NCBI RefSeq assembly: GCF_027172205.1
Contig: NC_070619.1
Span: 8,296,459 to 8,360,458 of the forward strand
DNA: 64,000 nt
Source: Podarcis raffonei
Taxonomy: Eukaryota > Chordata > Lepidosauria > Squamata > Lacertidae
Direction of reading: 5' to 3'
Shown here: positions 10,232 through 19,947 of the stretch, piece after piece
Numbering within the stretch: the first letter of the stretch is position 1
Layout of the letters: every line of letters begins with the position of its first letter
Program-made: the position numbers and the translations under genes
Notes under the pieces: generated by a model
What the model was told of the DNA's origin: nothing
The model's database searches: none
Seen by the model: the letters and a program-made list of their open reading frames with translations, nothing else

Positions 10232-11049
10232 CAGTGCCGGATTTACGTATAAGCTAAACAAGCTATAGCTTAGGGCCCTCACTCTCTTGGGGGCCCCCAA
10301 AAAAAATTAAAGGAAAAAAACTGGATGTACATTTCCAAAATATAAGATAAAAAACAAATAAAATACAACCTACATACAGGAACAGGGATGCGGGTGGCGC
10401 TGTGGGTTAAACCACAGAGCCTAGGACTTGTTGATCAGAAGGTCGGCGGTTCGAATCCCCGCGACGGGGTGAGCTCCCGTTGCTTGGTCCCTGCTCCTGC
10501 CAACCTAGCAGTTCGAAAGCACGTCAAAGTGCAAGTAGATAAATAGGTACCGCTCCGGTGGGAAGGTAAACGGCGTTTCTGTGCGCCGCTCTGGTTCGCC
10601 AGAAGCGGCTTAGTCCTGCTGGCCACATGACCCGGAAGCTGTACGCCGGCTCCCTCGGCCAATAAAGCGAGACGAGCTCCGCAACCCCAGAGTCGGCCAT
10701 GACTGGACCTAATGGTCAGGGGTCCCTTTACCTTTACATACAGCAACAGTGTTTTATGTTGTGTAGGCTCATGTGATGTAAGTCATGGGCCCCACCTGCT
10801 AGCCTGCTCCCTAAAATATCCCTGGTTTGCTCCTTTCTATATATAGGGTGGCTACATTCTGCATGGACTGGTTGTATGGCAACATGGGCAAATGGCTTGA
10901 GATACCTATGAGGTCCATAAATGACCATATAGCATAGATTCAACACAAAAAACAGTGACCATTTGTTGTTGACAAAGGACAGCTGGACATAGAAAGGGCC
11001 CCATTACCTTCAGTAGCTTAGGGCCTCACTGAACCTAAATCCGGCCCTG
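10232..11049 (-). mobile_element. hAT-type DNA element (CAGGGCCGGATTTA family), split by a SINE
   Basis: Ends are CAGTGCCGGATTTA and the inverted TAAATCCGGCCCTG. It is homologous to 22930-23596. It is non-coding and carries a Sauria SINE at 10386-10735. Confidence 0.8.
10386..10735 (+). mobile_element. Sauria-type SINE, short subfamily, nested in hAT element
   Basis: Full length from GGATGCGGGTGGCGCTGTGG to CCTTT. Target duplications ACATACAGGAACAG (10372-10385) and ACATACAGCAACAG (10736-10749) differ at one base. Confidence 0.93.
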
Positions 11050-11339
11050 CCTCCAAGTGTCCCAATTTTCCAGGGACAGTCCTCCATGCTTGTTCCACCC
11101 GATCCCACAGGTGCTGCCATGTGGCAGAAGAAAGGCACGAGCCATTTATTAAGTTATTTATTTCTGGCCAGCCATGTGCTTCTCCACATTGCAGGGCTAG
11201 TTTTAATTTAGCAGCAATGCATGTTGCTCTGTGAGTTGCCCTTCTAGGATAAAGTGATATGCACGGTGCGGTCCAGTGAAAATGTGAAAGTTGGTCTCGA
11301 GTCTGGACTGGTTGAAGAACAGCTGCTGGCTGGATGGTT

Positions 11340-12215
11340 TGAGCATCTTACACCGATCCCAGTCTGACTGCACTGGCTACTGATTAGTTTCCGGACCCAA
11401 TTCAAAGTGCTGGTTTCGACCTATAAAGCCTTAAACAGCTCAGGACCGCAATACCTCAAGGACCGCCGCGTTCCATATGAACCTACCCAGACCCTGAGAT
11501 CATCTTCTGAGGCCCTCCTTCCTGTGCCTCCTCCTTGAAAGGTCCAGAGGGTGGCAACACGAGAACGGGGCCTTCTCTGCAGTGGCTCCCCGTCTGTGGA
11601 ACACTCTCCCCAGGGAAGTTCGCCTGTTGACTTCCTAATAAACCTTTAGGCACCAGGCAATAAGGCTCCTTTTTAACCAGGCCTTTGGTTGATCTGTTTG
11701 ACATCCTATACCCTTTTAACGCGGGTGGCGCTGTGGGTTAAACCACAGAGCCTAGGGTTTGCCGATCAGAAGGTTGGCGGTTCAAATCCCTGCGACGGGG
11801 TGAGCTCCCATTGCTCGGTCCCAGCTCCTGCCCACCTAGCAGTTCAAAAGCACGTCAAAGTGCAAGTAGATAAATAGGTACCACTCTGGCGGGAAGGTAA
11901 ACGGCGTTTCCGTGCGTTGCGTTGGTTCGCCAGAAGCGGCTTAGTCCTTCTGGCCACATGACCCGGAAGCTGTACGCCGGCTCCCTTGGCCAATAAAGCG
12001 AGATGAGCACCGCAACCCCAGAGTCGGCCATGACTGGACCTAATGGTCAGGGGTCCCTTTACCTTTACCTTTACCCTTTTAAAATGTGGCTGTTTTCTGG
12101 GGAGATGATATTGGGTTGTTGTTTTTATTCTGATTATATACGTTGTGAGCTTTTCTGTGAACCACTCTGAGACCGCCAGGTATAGGGCAGTATATAAATT
12201 CAAAGGTCCCAGGTT
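11340..12215 (+). mobile_element. Older L2-like LINE split by a SINE
   Basis: It has a divergent LINE frame (QFKVLVSTYKALNSSGPQYL-like), then a 3' UTR ending AACCACTCTGAGACCGCCAG near 12180. The SINE at 11720-12073 separates the two parts. Confidence 0.65.
11720..12073 (+). mobile_element. Sauria-type SINE, short subfamily
   Basis: Complete head, body and ACCTTTACCTTT tail. Target duplication CCCTTTTAA at 11711-11719 and 12074-12082. Confidence 0.93.
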
Positions 12216-12313
12216 CAGTTCCCAGCTTTTCTACTTTAAAAAGTGGAGAGGGATGTTTGCAACCATGCTGCATGGTTTAAGACTGCTTTTCAGAAAAACC
12301 AACTACACAAAGC

Positions 12314-12885
12314 TTGGACTACCGCTTGGACCACTGCAACGCGCTCTACGTGGGGCTACCTTTGAAGGTGATCCGGAAACTGCAATTAATCCAGAATGCG
12401 GCAGCTAGACTGGTGACTGGGAGTGGCCGCCGGGACCACATAACACCGGTCCTGAGAGATCTGCATTGGCTCCCAGTACGTTTCCGAGCACAATTCAAAG
12501 GGTTGGTGCTGACCTTGAAAGCACTAAACGGCCCAGTACACCTGAAGGAGCGTCTCCACCCCCATCGTTCTGCCCGGACACTGAGGTCCAGCACCGAGGG
12601 CCTTCTGGCGGTTCCCTCATTGTGCGAAGTGAGGTTACAGGGAAACAGACAGAGGGCCTTCTCGGTGGTGGCGCCCTCCCTGTGGAACGCCCTCCCATCA
12701 GATGTGAAAGAAATAAGCAGCTATCCTATCTTTAGAAGACATCTGAAGGCAGCCCTATTCAGGGAAGTTTTTAATATTTAACGCTGTATTGTTTTTAATA
12801 CTTGATTGGGAGCCGCCCAGAGTGGCTGGGGAAACTCAGCCAGATGGGCAGGGTATAAATAATAAATATTATTATTATTAAGCAG
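12314..12885 (+). mobile_element. L2-type LINE 3' end with TTA tail
   Basis: [40 protein letters not shown] and [13 protein letters not shown]. The frame is open for 155 codons to its stop, so it is young. Ends in a short ATT run. Confidence 0.92.
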
Positions 12886-13327
12886 ATTTGCTTGATGGCT
12901 GTTATTATTCCCCTTTTCTCCCCTGCACATCCTTCTGTCTTTTAGTCTGTCCCCAGTACGCTTCTCTCTAGAGTGTATGGGGTGTTAGGAGAGGGTCAAA
13001 TGCACCTTTCGGAGCAGTTTCTCTGTTTGGGACATTTCTCAGCGGCGGTTTGGGACCTGCCAAGATCTCACCACACACATCATCTCACTATCTGATTGCC
13101 GTTTTAAGCAAGGAAGAGGAATCAAATGCACAGTGGTTGTTGTTTTTTTAATAATATTTTTTTTAAAAGTCTTCGCGATGGACAATTAAACACCAGGCGT
13201 CTCTCTCCCCTTGGCAAGCAAAGCATCCATTTGAGATAATTCCAAAAATCCTCTTTTTCTCCTGCTCCTTCCCTTCTTGTTGGCCCAACCAGATGAGTCA
13301 AAGAAACTTGTGAGCTCATTTGGACTA
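12886..13327. other. Intergenic, mostly unrecognised
   Basis: 13084-13103 is an exact inverted match of 20 bases to 7121-7140, upstream of the protease promoter. Otherwise nothing seen. Confidence 0.4.
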
Positions 13328-13588
13328 CTGTATTTTTCGGTCTATAAGATGCACCAGACCATAAGACGCACCTAGTTTTTGGAGGAGGAAAACAAGAAAA
13401 AAAATATTCTGAATCCCAGAAGCCAGAACAGCAAGAGGGATCGCTGAGCAGTGAAAGCAGCAATCCCTCTTGCTGTTCTGGCTTCTGGGATAGCTGCGCA
13501 GCCTGCACTCGCTCCATAAGACGCACACACATTTCCCCTTGCTTTTTAGGGGGGTAAAAGTGAGTCTTATAGAGCAAAAAACACGGTA
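13328..13588. mobile_element. Palindromic mariner-type MITE (CCGTATTTTT family)
   Basis: Ends TGTATTTTTCGGTCTATAAG and inverted CTTATAGAGCAAAAAACACG. The interior has a second inverted repeat (AGAAGCCAGAACAGCAAGAG against CTCTTGCTGTTCTGGCTTCT) separated by a short loop. Confidence 0.9.
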
Positions 13589-13865
13589 CCTGTTCTGGCC
13601 AAGGCAATGCAAAACCCTTCCGTTTCCTATATGCTTAGGATCTGGGAGACGTTCAACGTCAGCCATCAAAACTGCCCCATTCATTCCCAAGAGGGAAGTG
13701 TAAGCAGCTGCAAGGAAACCACTCCTCCCCAGGTTTGCAGAAGTTGTTTTTGGTGCTGCAATCCATCTGTCTCGAGAGACAACGGAACATGCTGTTGTAA
13801 ACAAAAAATTGCCCTTTTCCCTTATGGGGTATCCAAGAGCCCATATAGAGTCCTTACATAGGTTC

Positions 13866-14340
13866 CCTATTGGTAGGAGAAAATAACAGAGGCCAACCAG
13901 AGAATATTGAGAAGCAAAGCAGCTAGTATGCTTGATCTTTATTGAACTGTTGCAACAGGGTGCTCCCCCCAGACGCAGGAGAGGAGGAGGAACCCAGAAA
14001 AATGGTGTGCAAGGCCTTATAAAGACTTTTGAAATTGCCACCCTGTAGATCAAGACCACCCCCAGAAACATCATACATACGTCACAGAAGGGGTGTAACC
14101 TAAGACCACCCCTCAGATACATCACACCTACATCACAGAAAAGGCGGTCTAAAACAGAAATTTGAATGTTGTTTTTCTCTTGTTGTTTATCTCCTGTCTG
14201 GCAGGTTACTTGCTTGGATTGCCTGGGGAGCCTGGCCAGTCCTTTGTAGTGATAAATACTTAGTTCCTGGGCCAGGTCACAGGCTCACACCCTATTCAAA
14301 CACAGACATACCCTTAAGACAGGATTTTTGAGGAAAGAGA
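13866..14340 (-). mobile_element. Probable LTR fossil
   Basis: On the minus strand a TTTATAAGG box is followed about 80 bp later by CAATAAAGATC, the order of TATA box and polyadenylation signal in an LTR. Clear target duplications were not found, so the ends are approximate. Confidence 0.4.
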
Positions 14341-14384
14341 CAATGGGGAGGCTTTTCCACTTTGACATTGCAGAGAAAACATTT

Positions 14385-15035
14385 CATAGAATCATAGAGT
14401 TGGAATAGACCACAAGGACCATCGAGTCCAACCCCCTGCCAAGCAGGAAACACCATCAGAGCACTCCTGACATATGGTTGTCAAGCCTCTGCTTAAAGAC
14501 CTCCAAAGAAGGAGACTCCACCACACTCCTTGGCAGCAAATTCCACTGTCAAACAGCTCTTACTGTCAGGAAGTTCTTCCTAATGTTTAGGTGGAATCTT
14601 CTTTCTTGTCGTTTGGATCCATTGCTCCGTGTCCGCTTCTCTGGAGCAGCAGAAAACAACCTTTCTCCCTCCTCTATGTGACATCCTTTTATATATTTGA
14701 ACATGGCTATCATATCACCCCTTAGCCTCCTCTTCTCCAGGCTAAACATGCCCAGCTCCCTTAGCCGTTCCTCATAAGGCATCCTTTCCAGGCCTTTGAC
14801 CATTTTGGTTGCCCTCCTCTGGACACGTTCCAGTTTGTCAGTGTCCTTCTTGAACTGTGGTGCCCAGAACTGGACACAGTACTCCAGGTGAGGTCTGACC
14901 AGAGCAGAATACAGTGGCACTATTACTTCCCTTGATCTAGATGCTATACTCCTATTGATGCAGCCCAGAATTGCATTGGCTTTTTTAGCTGCCGCGTCAC
15001 ACTGTTGGCTCATGTCTAGTTTGTGGTCAACCACA
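14385..15035 (-). mobile_element. CR1 LINE 3' end, well preserved
   Basis: Minus strand: [40 protein letters not shown] and [19 protein letters not shown], with CR1 3' repeats at 14385. The frame is open for 161 codons. Confidence 0.93.
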
Positions 15036-15360
15036 AACTTTGTTGGTCAGTTTAGGGATCAAAATGGCTTCAGGTCGGTCTTCCTGTGCTGATCTATGTA
15101 CGTGCAGTTATGAACATTACCATATATCTAAGACCTCAAAATTCCTATCACAACGCCTCCTCTCTGGGGTGCAAGCCTGGGCTGTGTGTCTGGAGGTCCT
15201 GAGCTGTCCCTGGCCCTGGGACTCCTCATAAGGAAACTGGTCCTGGAAGGAGGACTGTGAGGGGAGAGACTCCATCGGGCAAGGCCTCCTTCCACCTGCC
15301 TTGCTCCACCCTCTAATCTCGGCTTCTCAATTTGTATTGTATTATTTTATGTACTGTGGC

Positions 15361-15658
15361 TGTTATGTACTGAGTTGAATAGGATCCAAAAGGCAGCAGT
15401 CTGATTGGCCCTAGAACAATAGGGTCCAGAATGCAGCAATCTGATTGGTCCACAGGAGCCACCCAATCCAGCTCCAGGTGGAAGTGAATCCGCAACCTGA
15501 TTGGCCTACAGGTGAATCCTGGAATTAGCCAATCACGTGTGGCCCATTGCGTAAATAATGTATATAAAGCAGACATTCTGGGGGAACTTCCATTTCTCCT
15601 CACCACTATGAGCTGAAGAAAAAGCATGAAATCCACTCTTGACTCCGAGTATATTTCA
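15361..15658 (+). mobile_element. Solo LTR fossil, 298 bp
   Basis: Starts TGTTATGTACTGAG and ends ATATTTCA, with TATATAAAGCAG in the middle and inverted CCAAT boxes in U3. Perfect 5-bp target duplication GTGGC at 15356-15360 and 15659-15663. It carries about two of the 40-bp units that are amplified in the LTR at 8543. Confidence 0.9.
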
Positions 15659-15816
15659 GTGGCTTGTTGTTATTTCATTGATTATAGTTTAGAAATTATT
15701 TATTGTAACTGTTGAGTGGATTTCTGTTTAGCTTTTATATGTTATTATTATTATTTAATGCTATTCTAATGATTGTTGAAAGTTACTGTTTTGATGTAGG
15801 TTGCCTATTTTAAAGT

Positions 15817-16166
15817 TATGTTTTATTATCACACTTTTGTATTGCATTAGATTGTTACAAGATGCACCGTATTTTTCGCTCTATAAGACGCACCAGACCA
15901 CAAGTTTTTGGAGGAGGAAAACAAGAAAAAATATATTCTGAATCTCAGAAGCCAGAACAGCAAGAGGGATCGCTGTGCAGCGAAAGCAGCAATCCCTCTT
16001 GCTGTTCTGGCTTCTGGGATAGCTGCGCAGCCTGCATTCGCTCCATAAGACGCACACACATTTCCCCTTACTTTTTAGGATGGGAAAAGTGAGTCTTATA
16101 GAGCAAAAAATACAGTATGTTTTATTATCACACTTTTGTATTGCATTAGATTGTTACAAGATGCAC
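15817..16166. repeat. 51-bp perfect direct repeat flanking a MITE
   Basis: 15817-15867 and 16116-16166 are identical over 51 bases (starting TATGTTTTATTATCACAC, ending GTTACAAGATGCAC). They immediately bracket the MITE at 15868-16115. Confidence 0.95.
15868..16115. mobile_element. Palindromic mariner-type MITE (CCGTATTTTT family)
   Basis: Same inverted ends and inner hairpin as at 13328. Flanked by the 51-bp direct repeat rather than a plain TA. Confidence 0.9.
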
Positions 16167-16437
16167 ATTTTTTGTAAACCGCCTTGAGTATTGTAAGATA
16201 GAAAGACGGTATACAAATTAAAAAACGAAAACGAAATGAGATGACAAGACCCCGCCTCTGGGCCTTGAAGATGGGCGTCCAAAGGAAACCAGAGCAAGGC
16301 GTTTGGCACCGGCTTGGCTGCAGGACTCCACTCCAGATTTGTGCAGGGTTTACTCCTGAGCTGCCTCTTCTCCCCAAGATAACCTGCGAGGTGGCAGAGG
16401 TTTAGGATTGGCGCTTTCCTTCTCAATGGACTACTTT

Positions 16438-17034
16438 CATAGCTGTCAACTTACAGATTTGAAAATAAGGGACCAGCAGCCTTGAAAATAAGGGACCAGC
16501 AGCCAAAATAAGGGACCAGCAGCCTCGCCTCTTCCAGGCACTCCAGTCTTCCTGTCCTCCTGCAGTCTGGTCAAACTCATGCTGGTAGCATCGAGAACAC
16601 TGTCCAACCAACTTTGTAACCAGAGGTTCAACTGAATAGAATCTGAATCACATGCACCACAAGGCCTATGCAGCCTCAACTTCAGATGGCTCCCCAGCCT
16701 GGCTTTGCACTGCAAAGTTTGCAGCAGCACGTGCAACAAAATGGCGTCCAGCATTTAAAAAACCCCTCAGCTTGCATTAACTAGCCACACACAAGGCATT
16801 CAAGCTCCACCCCTCCAGTTGTTCTTAGACTTCTTATTGGGTGAGCAACACAGCCAAGCAACACAGTTGGAGCCTCCCTCCTCCCTGGCCGGCAGGGAGG
16901 GAGGGAGGGAGGGGAGCTGCTTCCTTTGAAATTTAAGGGACATTTAAGGGACATCCATCACTAAGGGACAACAGCGGGACATGGCACTGGAATAAGGGAC
17001 TGTCCCTCCAAATAAGAAACGCTTGACAGCTATG
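16438..17034. mobile_element. hAT-type element (CATAGCTGTCAA ends) with captured BovB piece
   Basis: Inverted ends CATAGCTGTCAAC and CTTGACAGCTATG, and a perfect 8-bp target duplication ACTACTTT (16430-16437, 17035-17042). Inside, 16521-16615 matches BovB antisense (AAACTCATGCTGGTAGCATC). Subterminal AATAAGGGAC repeats occur at both ends. Confidence 0.92.
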
Positions 17035-17040
17035 ACTACT

Positions 17041-17340
17041 TTCCCAAGTTGTTCCTCATTTGCCTCTACAGCACATGCAGAAACTGCCTTCTTAGCCATT
17101 GGACCCACTATTGGTCTTGTCCACTCAATCCACCAGAGCCTGTCTTCACATGTAAGGGAAACCCCTAACTCACTGAGGGTTGGAGACCCACCGGCTGACC
17201 CTCCTGGTTTAGCCGGCCAGTCGAAGCTGTTCCCGGGATTGTGGCCGCTGTTGCATGCTGACAGCTTCTGGGAGCCCCAGGTGAGAGCTGATTGCAAGGT
17301 GGGGACCAAAGATGGACAAACAACCCCAGGTGGAACACAA
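17041..17340. other. Unclassified repeat fragment
   Basis: Contains CTGGTTTAGCCGGCCAGTC, shared with 27700-27720 in GNA15 intron 4, so it is a dispersed repeat of unknown class. Confidence 0.45.
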
Positions 17341-17342
17341 TA

Positions 17343-17568
17343 CAGTGGTACCTCAGGTTAAGAACTTAATTCATTCTGGAGGTCCGTTCTTAACCTGAAA
17401 CTGTTCTTAACCTGAAGCACCACTTTAGCTAATGGGGCCTCCTGCTGCCGCTGCGCCACCGCTGCACGATTTTTGTTCTCATCCTGAAGCAAAGTTCTTA
17501 ACCTGAGGTCATATTTCTGGGTTAGTGGAGTCTGTAACCTGAAGCGTATGTAACCCGAGGTACCACTG
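17343..17568 (+). mobile_element. Mariner-type MITE (CAGTGGTACC family)
   Basis: Perfect ends CAGTGGTACCTCAGGTTAAG and CCCGAGGTACCACTG, flanked by TA on both sides (17341-17342, 17569-17570). Confidence 0.92.
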
Positions 17569-17656
17569 TATGCCACCACCAGAGGTACTCCCCCTTCCCT
17601 AACACCCCATAGACCCCCACATTGTTAAGGGCCTTAATGCAAGAACCTTGATAAAG

Positions 17657-18003
17657 GAGTCCAGTCAAAGATGATTATGGGATTGTGGCGCTCATCTCGC
17701 TTTCAGGCTGAAGGAGCCGGTGTTTGTTCACAGACAGCTTTTTCCGGGTCATGTGGCCAGCAGGACTAAACCGCTTCTGGTGCAACTGGACACCATGACG
17801 GAAACCAGAGCGCACGGAAACGCCGTTTACCTTCCTGCTGCAGTGGTACCTATTTATCTACTTGTGCTGGCGTGCTTTCGAACTGCTAGGTTGGTAGGAG
17901 CTGGGACCAAGCAACGGGAGCTCGCTCCGTCGCGGGGATCTGAACCGCCGACCTTCCGATCGGCAAGCCCAAGACACTCAGTGGTTTAGACCACAGCGCC
18001 AAC
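17657..18003 (-). mobile_element. Sauria-type SINE, long subfamily
   Basis: Has the extra blocks (CGTCATGGTGTCCAGTTG and CTGTCTGTGAACAAACACC on the minus strand) that short copies lack. The 3' tail is incomplete. Confidence 0.85.
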
Positions 18004-18978
18004 CTTGAACCTGGCTTGGCAGTGTATGGGCACCCAGCACAAGCATTTGAGCACGACTTATGTCCCCATCAACGGCCACAGCAGTTTGCACCAGCTGGGT
18101 CTCTCCCCGAAGCCCTGCTACAAATGGAGAAATACGATTCTGCTTGCATTTTAATATTGCTTGCAAAAAGGTGTATGTGAGTAAAAAAAAAGATGCATAC
18201 AAAAAAATGTGTTTATTGAGAAGAAATTTGCACTAAGACGCTGGCAGACCTATCACAGGAGGATCTGGAAAATAAACGCAGCGTGCTTCGCAAATTGCTG
18301 TGGAAATGTGAAGAAGTGAAATTAAGATTCAGGGGAAAATATAAACCCGATTTGACAGATTTGTCCAGGTTGCAAGAAGAAAAGGGCACTCTTTCTGCAC
18401 GTGCCGGCTTCTGCTCCCCCATGATTCCCCCCCCCCAAAAAAAAGGTAGGAAGAAAACCATATACTGCCCCAGATTCTGTCACTTTACTCCTGCAATTTT
18501 CTGGGCTGGTGGGGCTGCGAACAGTTCGTTTCTGGAGCAGATAACACGGATGCGAGAGCTAAACCTCCACCTTGTTCCACTAGGTTTCCGGAAGCGGTTT
18601 CATGTTGTGCAAAAGCTCGAATATGATGCAGAAATAAGCAGGGGAACGGAACAAACGGCTGTGTGAACGCTGCCTCAGGAAGTTAGCTGGAGTCAAGGCC
18701 TAGGACTCAGGTACGTTGCTGCTTTGTTTTGTTTTCAGCGTTATAACGCTGTGACACCTGATGGCGCTGTAGAGTCCGATCCTCTGGCAATTTTCCCATT
18801 ATGAGCTTTACAACGCGTTTTCCTGAAACGTACAGATCCAGCCCTCATCAACCACATATTGTCCGTGGACTGGAAGGAACAGCCAATACTGATGCTGTCC
18901 GCAGGGCCAAGTTCCGGACATGGACCAGGAAGCAGAGACCGAGGAGTTCTGCTCCCGTTTCTCTTTTCATCAGGGTGG
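18004..18978. other. GNA15 downstream region, mostly unrecognised
   Basis: A 127-codon plus-strand frame (18283-18666) has no family motif. The region may be partly GNA15 3' UTR. Confidence 0.35.
18212..18217 (-). terminator. Candidate GNA15 polyadenylation signal
   Basis: This is the first AATAAA on the minus strand that I find downstream of the GNA15 stop at 19706. It would give a 1.5-kb 3' UTR containing the hAT element at 18979-19454. Only the hexamer supports it. Confidence 0.35.
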
Positions 18979-19454
18979 CATAGCTATCAACTTACAGATT
19001 TGAAAATAAGGGACCAGCAGTCTTGAAAATAAGGGATCAGCAGCCAATATAAGGGATTTTCCCAGCACAGGTATGTTCAACTTCTGAGCCCCTCCAAGCC
19101 AAAGGCAGAAAGCCCAGCCAGCAGCCAAACGAAGCCTCAAGGAAAACCACCCTCACCTCTCTGCTGGGAAGCGCTGAGCAAAGGCGAGTCCCCAGGCAAC
19201 GCAGCCGATTTGATCAGCACAAGGCATGCAAGCTCCACCCCCCAGTCATTCTTAGACTCCTTATTGGGTGAGCAACGCAGCCAAGCAACACAGTTGGAGC
19301 CTCCCTCCTCCCTGGCCGGCAGGGAGGGAGGGAGAGGAGCTGCTTCCTTTGAAACCCGGGAAATTTAAGGGACATCATCAATAAGGGACAGCAGCGGGAC
19401 ACGGCGCTAGGATAAGGGACTGTCCCGCCAAATAAGGGACGCTTGACAGCTATG
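18979..19454. mobile_element. hAT-type element (CATAGCTGTCAA ends)
   Basis: Ends CATAGCTATCAAC and TTGACAGCTATG, with a perfect 8-bp target duplication CAGGGTGG (18971-18978, 19455-19462). Shorter relative of 16438-17034, without the BovB insert. Confidence 0.93.
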
Positions 19455-19705
19455 CAGGGTGGCGCCAAAGAGCACAGGGTTTTGAAATCCCTTTTGAATG
19501 GAGCGGGTCTCAGCCTGCAGTAGCCAGGTCTGCCCTCCTACCTCTGGGATTCCCTAGGGGTGATGCTGCTGGACAGATCTCGGTGCCCGCCGGTGTTTTA
19601 AAATGGACCTTTAGAGCCGCCGGTTTTGCATTCCATGCGCCAGGCCTCCTCTAAGGCAAACGGGTGGAGTCATTGGGATCCTTTAGAAGTGTCCGCAAGA
19701 CCCTT

Positions 19706-19947
19706 CTAGACCAGGTTGAACTCATCAAGGTAGGCAGCCAGGACCGCATCCTTAATGTCCTCGAAAACCGTGCCAATGTTCTGCGTGTCCGTGGCACAGG
19801 TGAAGTGGAAGTAAAGGATCCGTGGCCTGTGGACGTCGCCGGAAGGACCCCCTCCGAAGTCGCCACCAGGGACCAAGAACTTCCTGAAGATGTCCATGTA
19901 CATTTCAAGGATGAACTGCTTGGCTGCGTGAGCGTCTCGCTTGGGGC
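19706..19947 (-). CDS. GNA15: GNA15 exon 7 and stop
   Basis: 242 bp to the TAG at 19708-19706: [20 protein letters not shown], a Gly-rich loop, [12 protein letters not shown] and YLDEFNLV at the receptor-contacting C-terminus. Confidence 0.97.

Larger units (their letters stand above)
15664..16235 (+). mobile_element. LINE 3' UTR (L2-like), interrupted by a MITE
   Basis: AT-rich sequence ends TTGTAAACCGCCTTGAG and GACGGTATACAAAT, typical of squamate LINE 3' ends. It is split by the MITE at 15868-16115 and by a 51-bp duplication. Confidence 0.6.
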
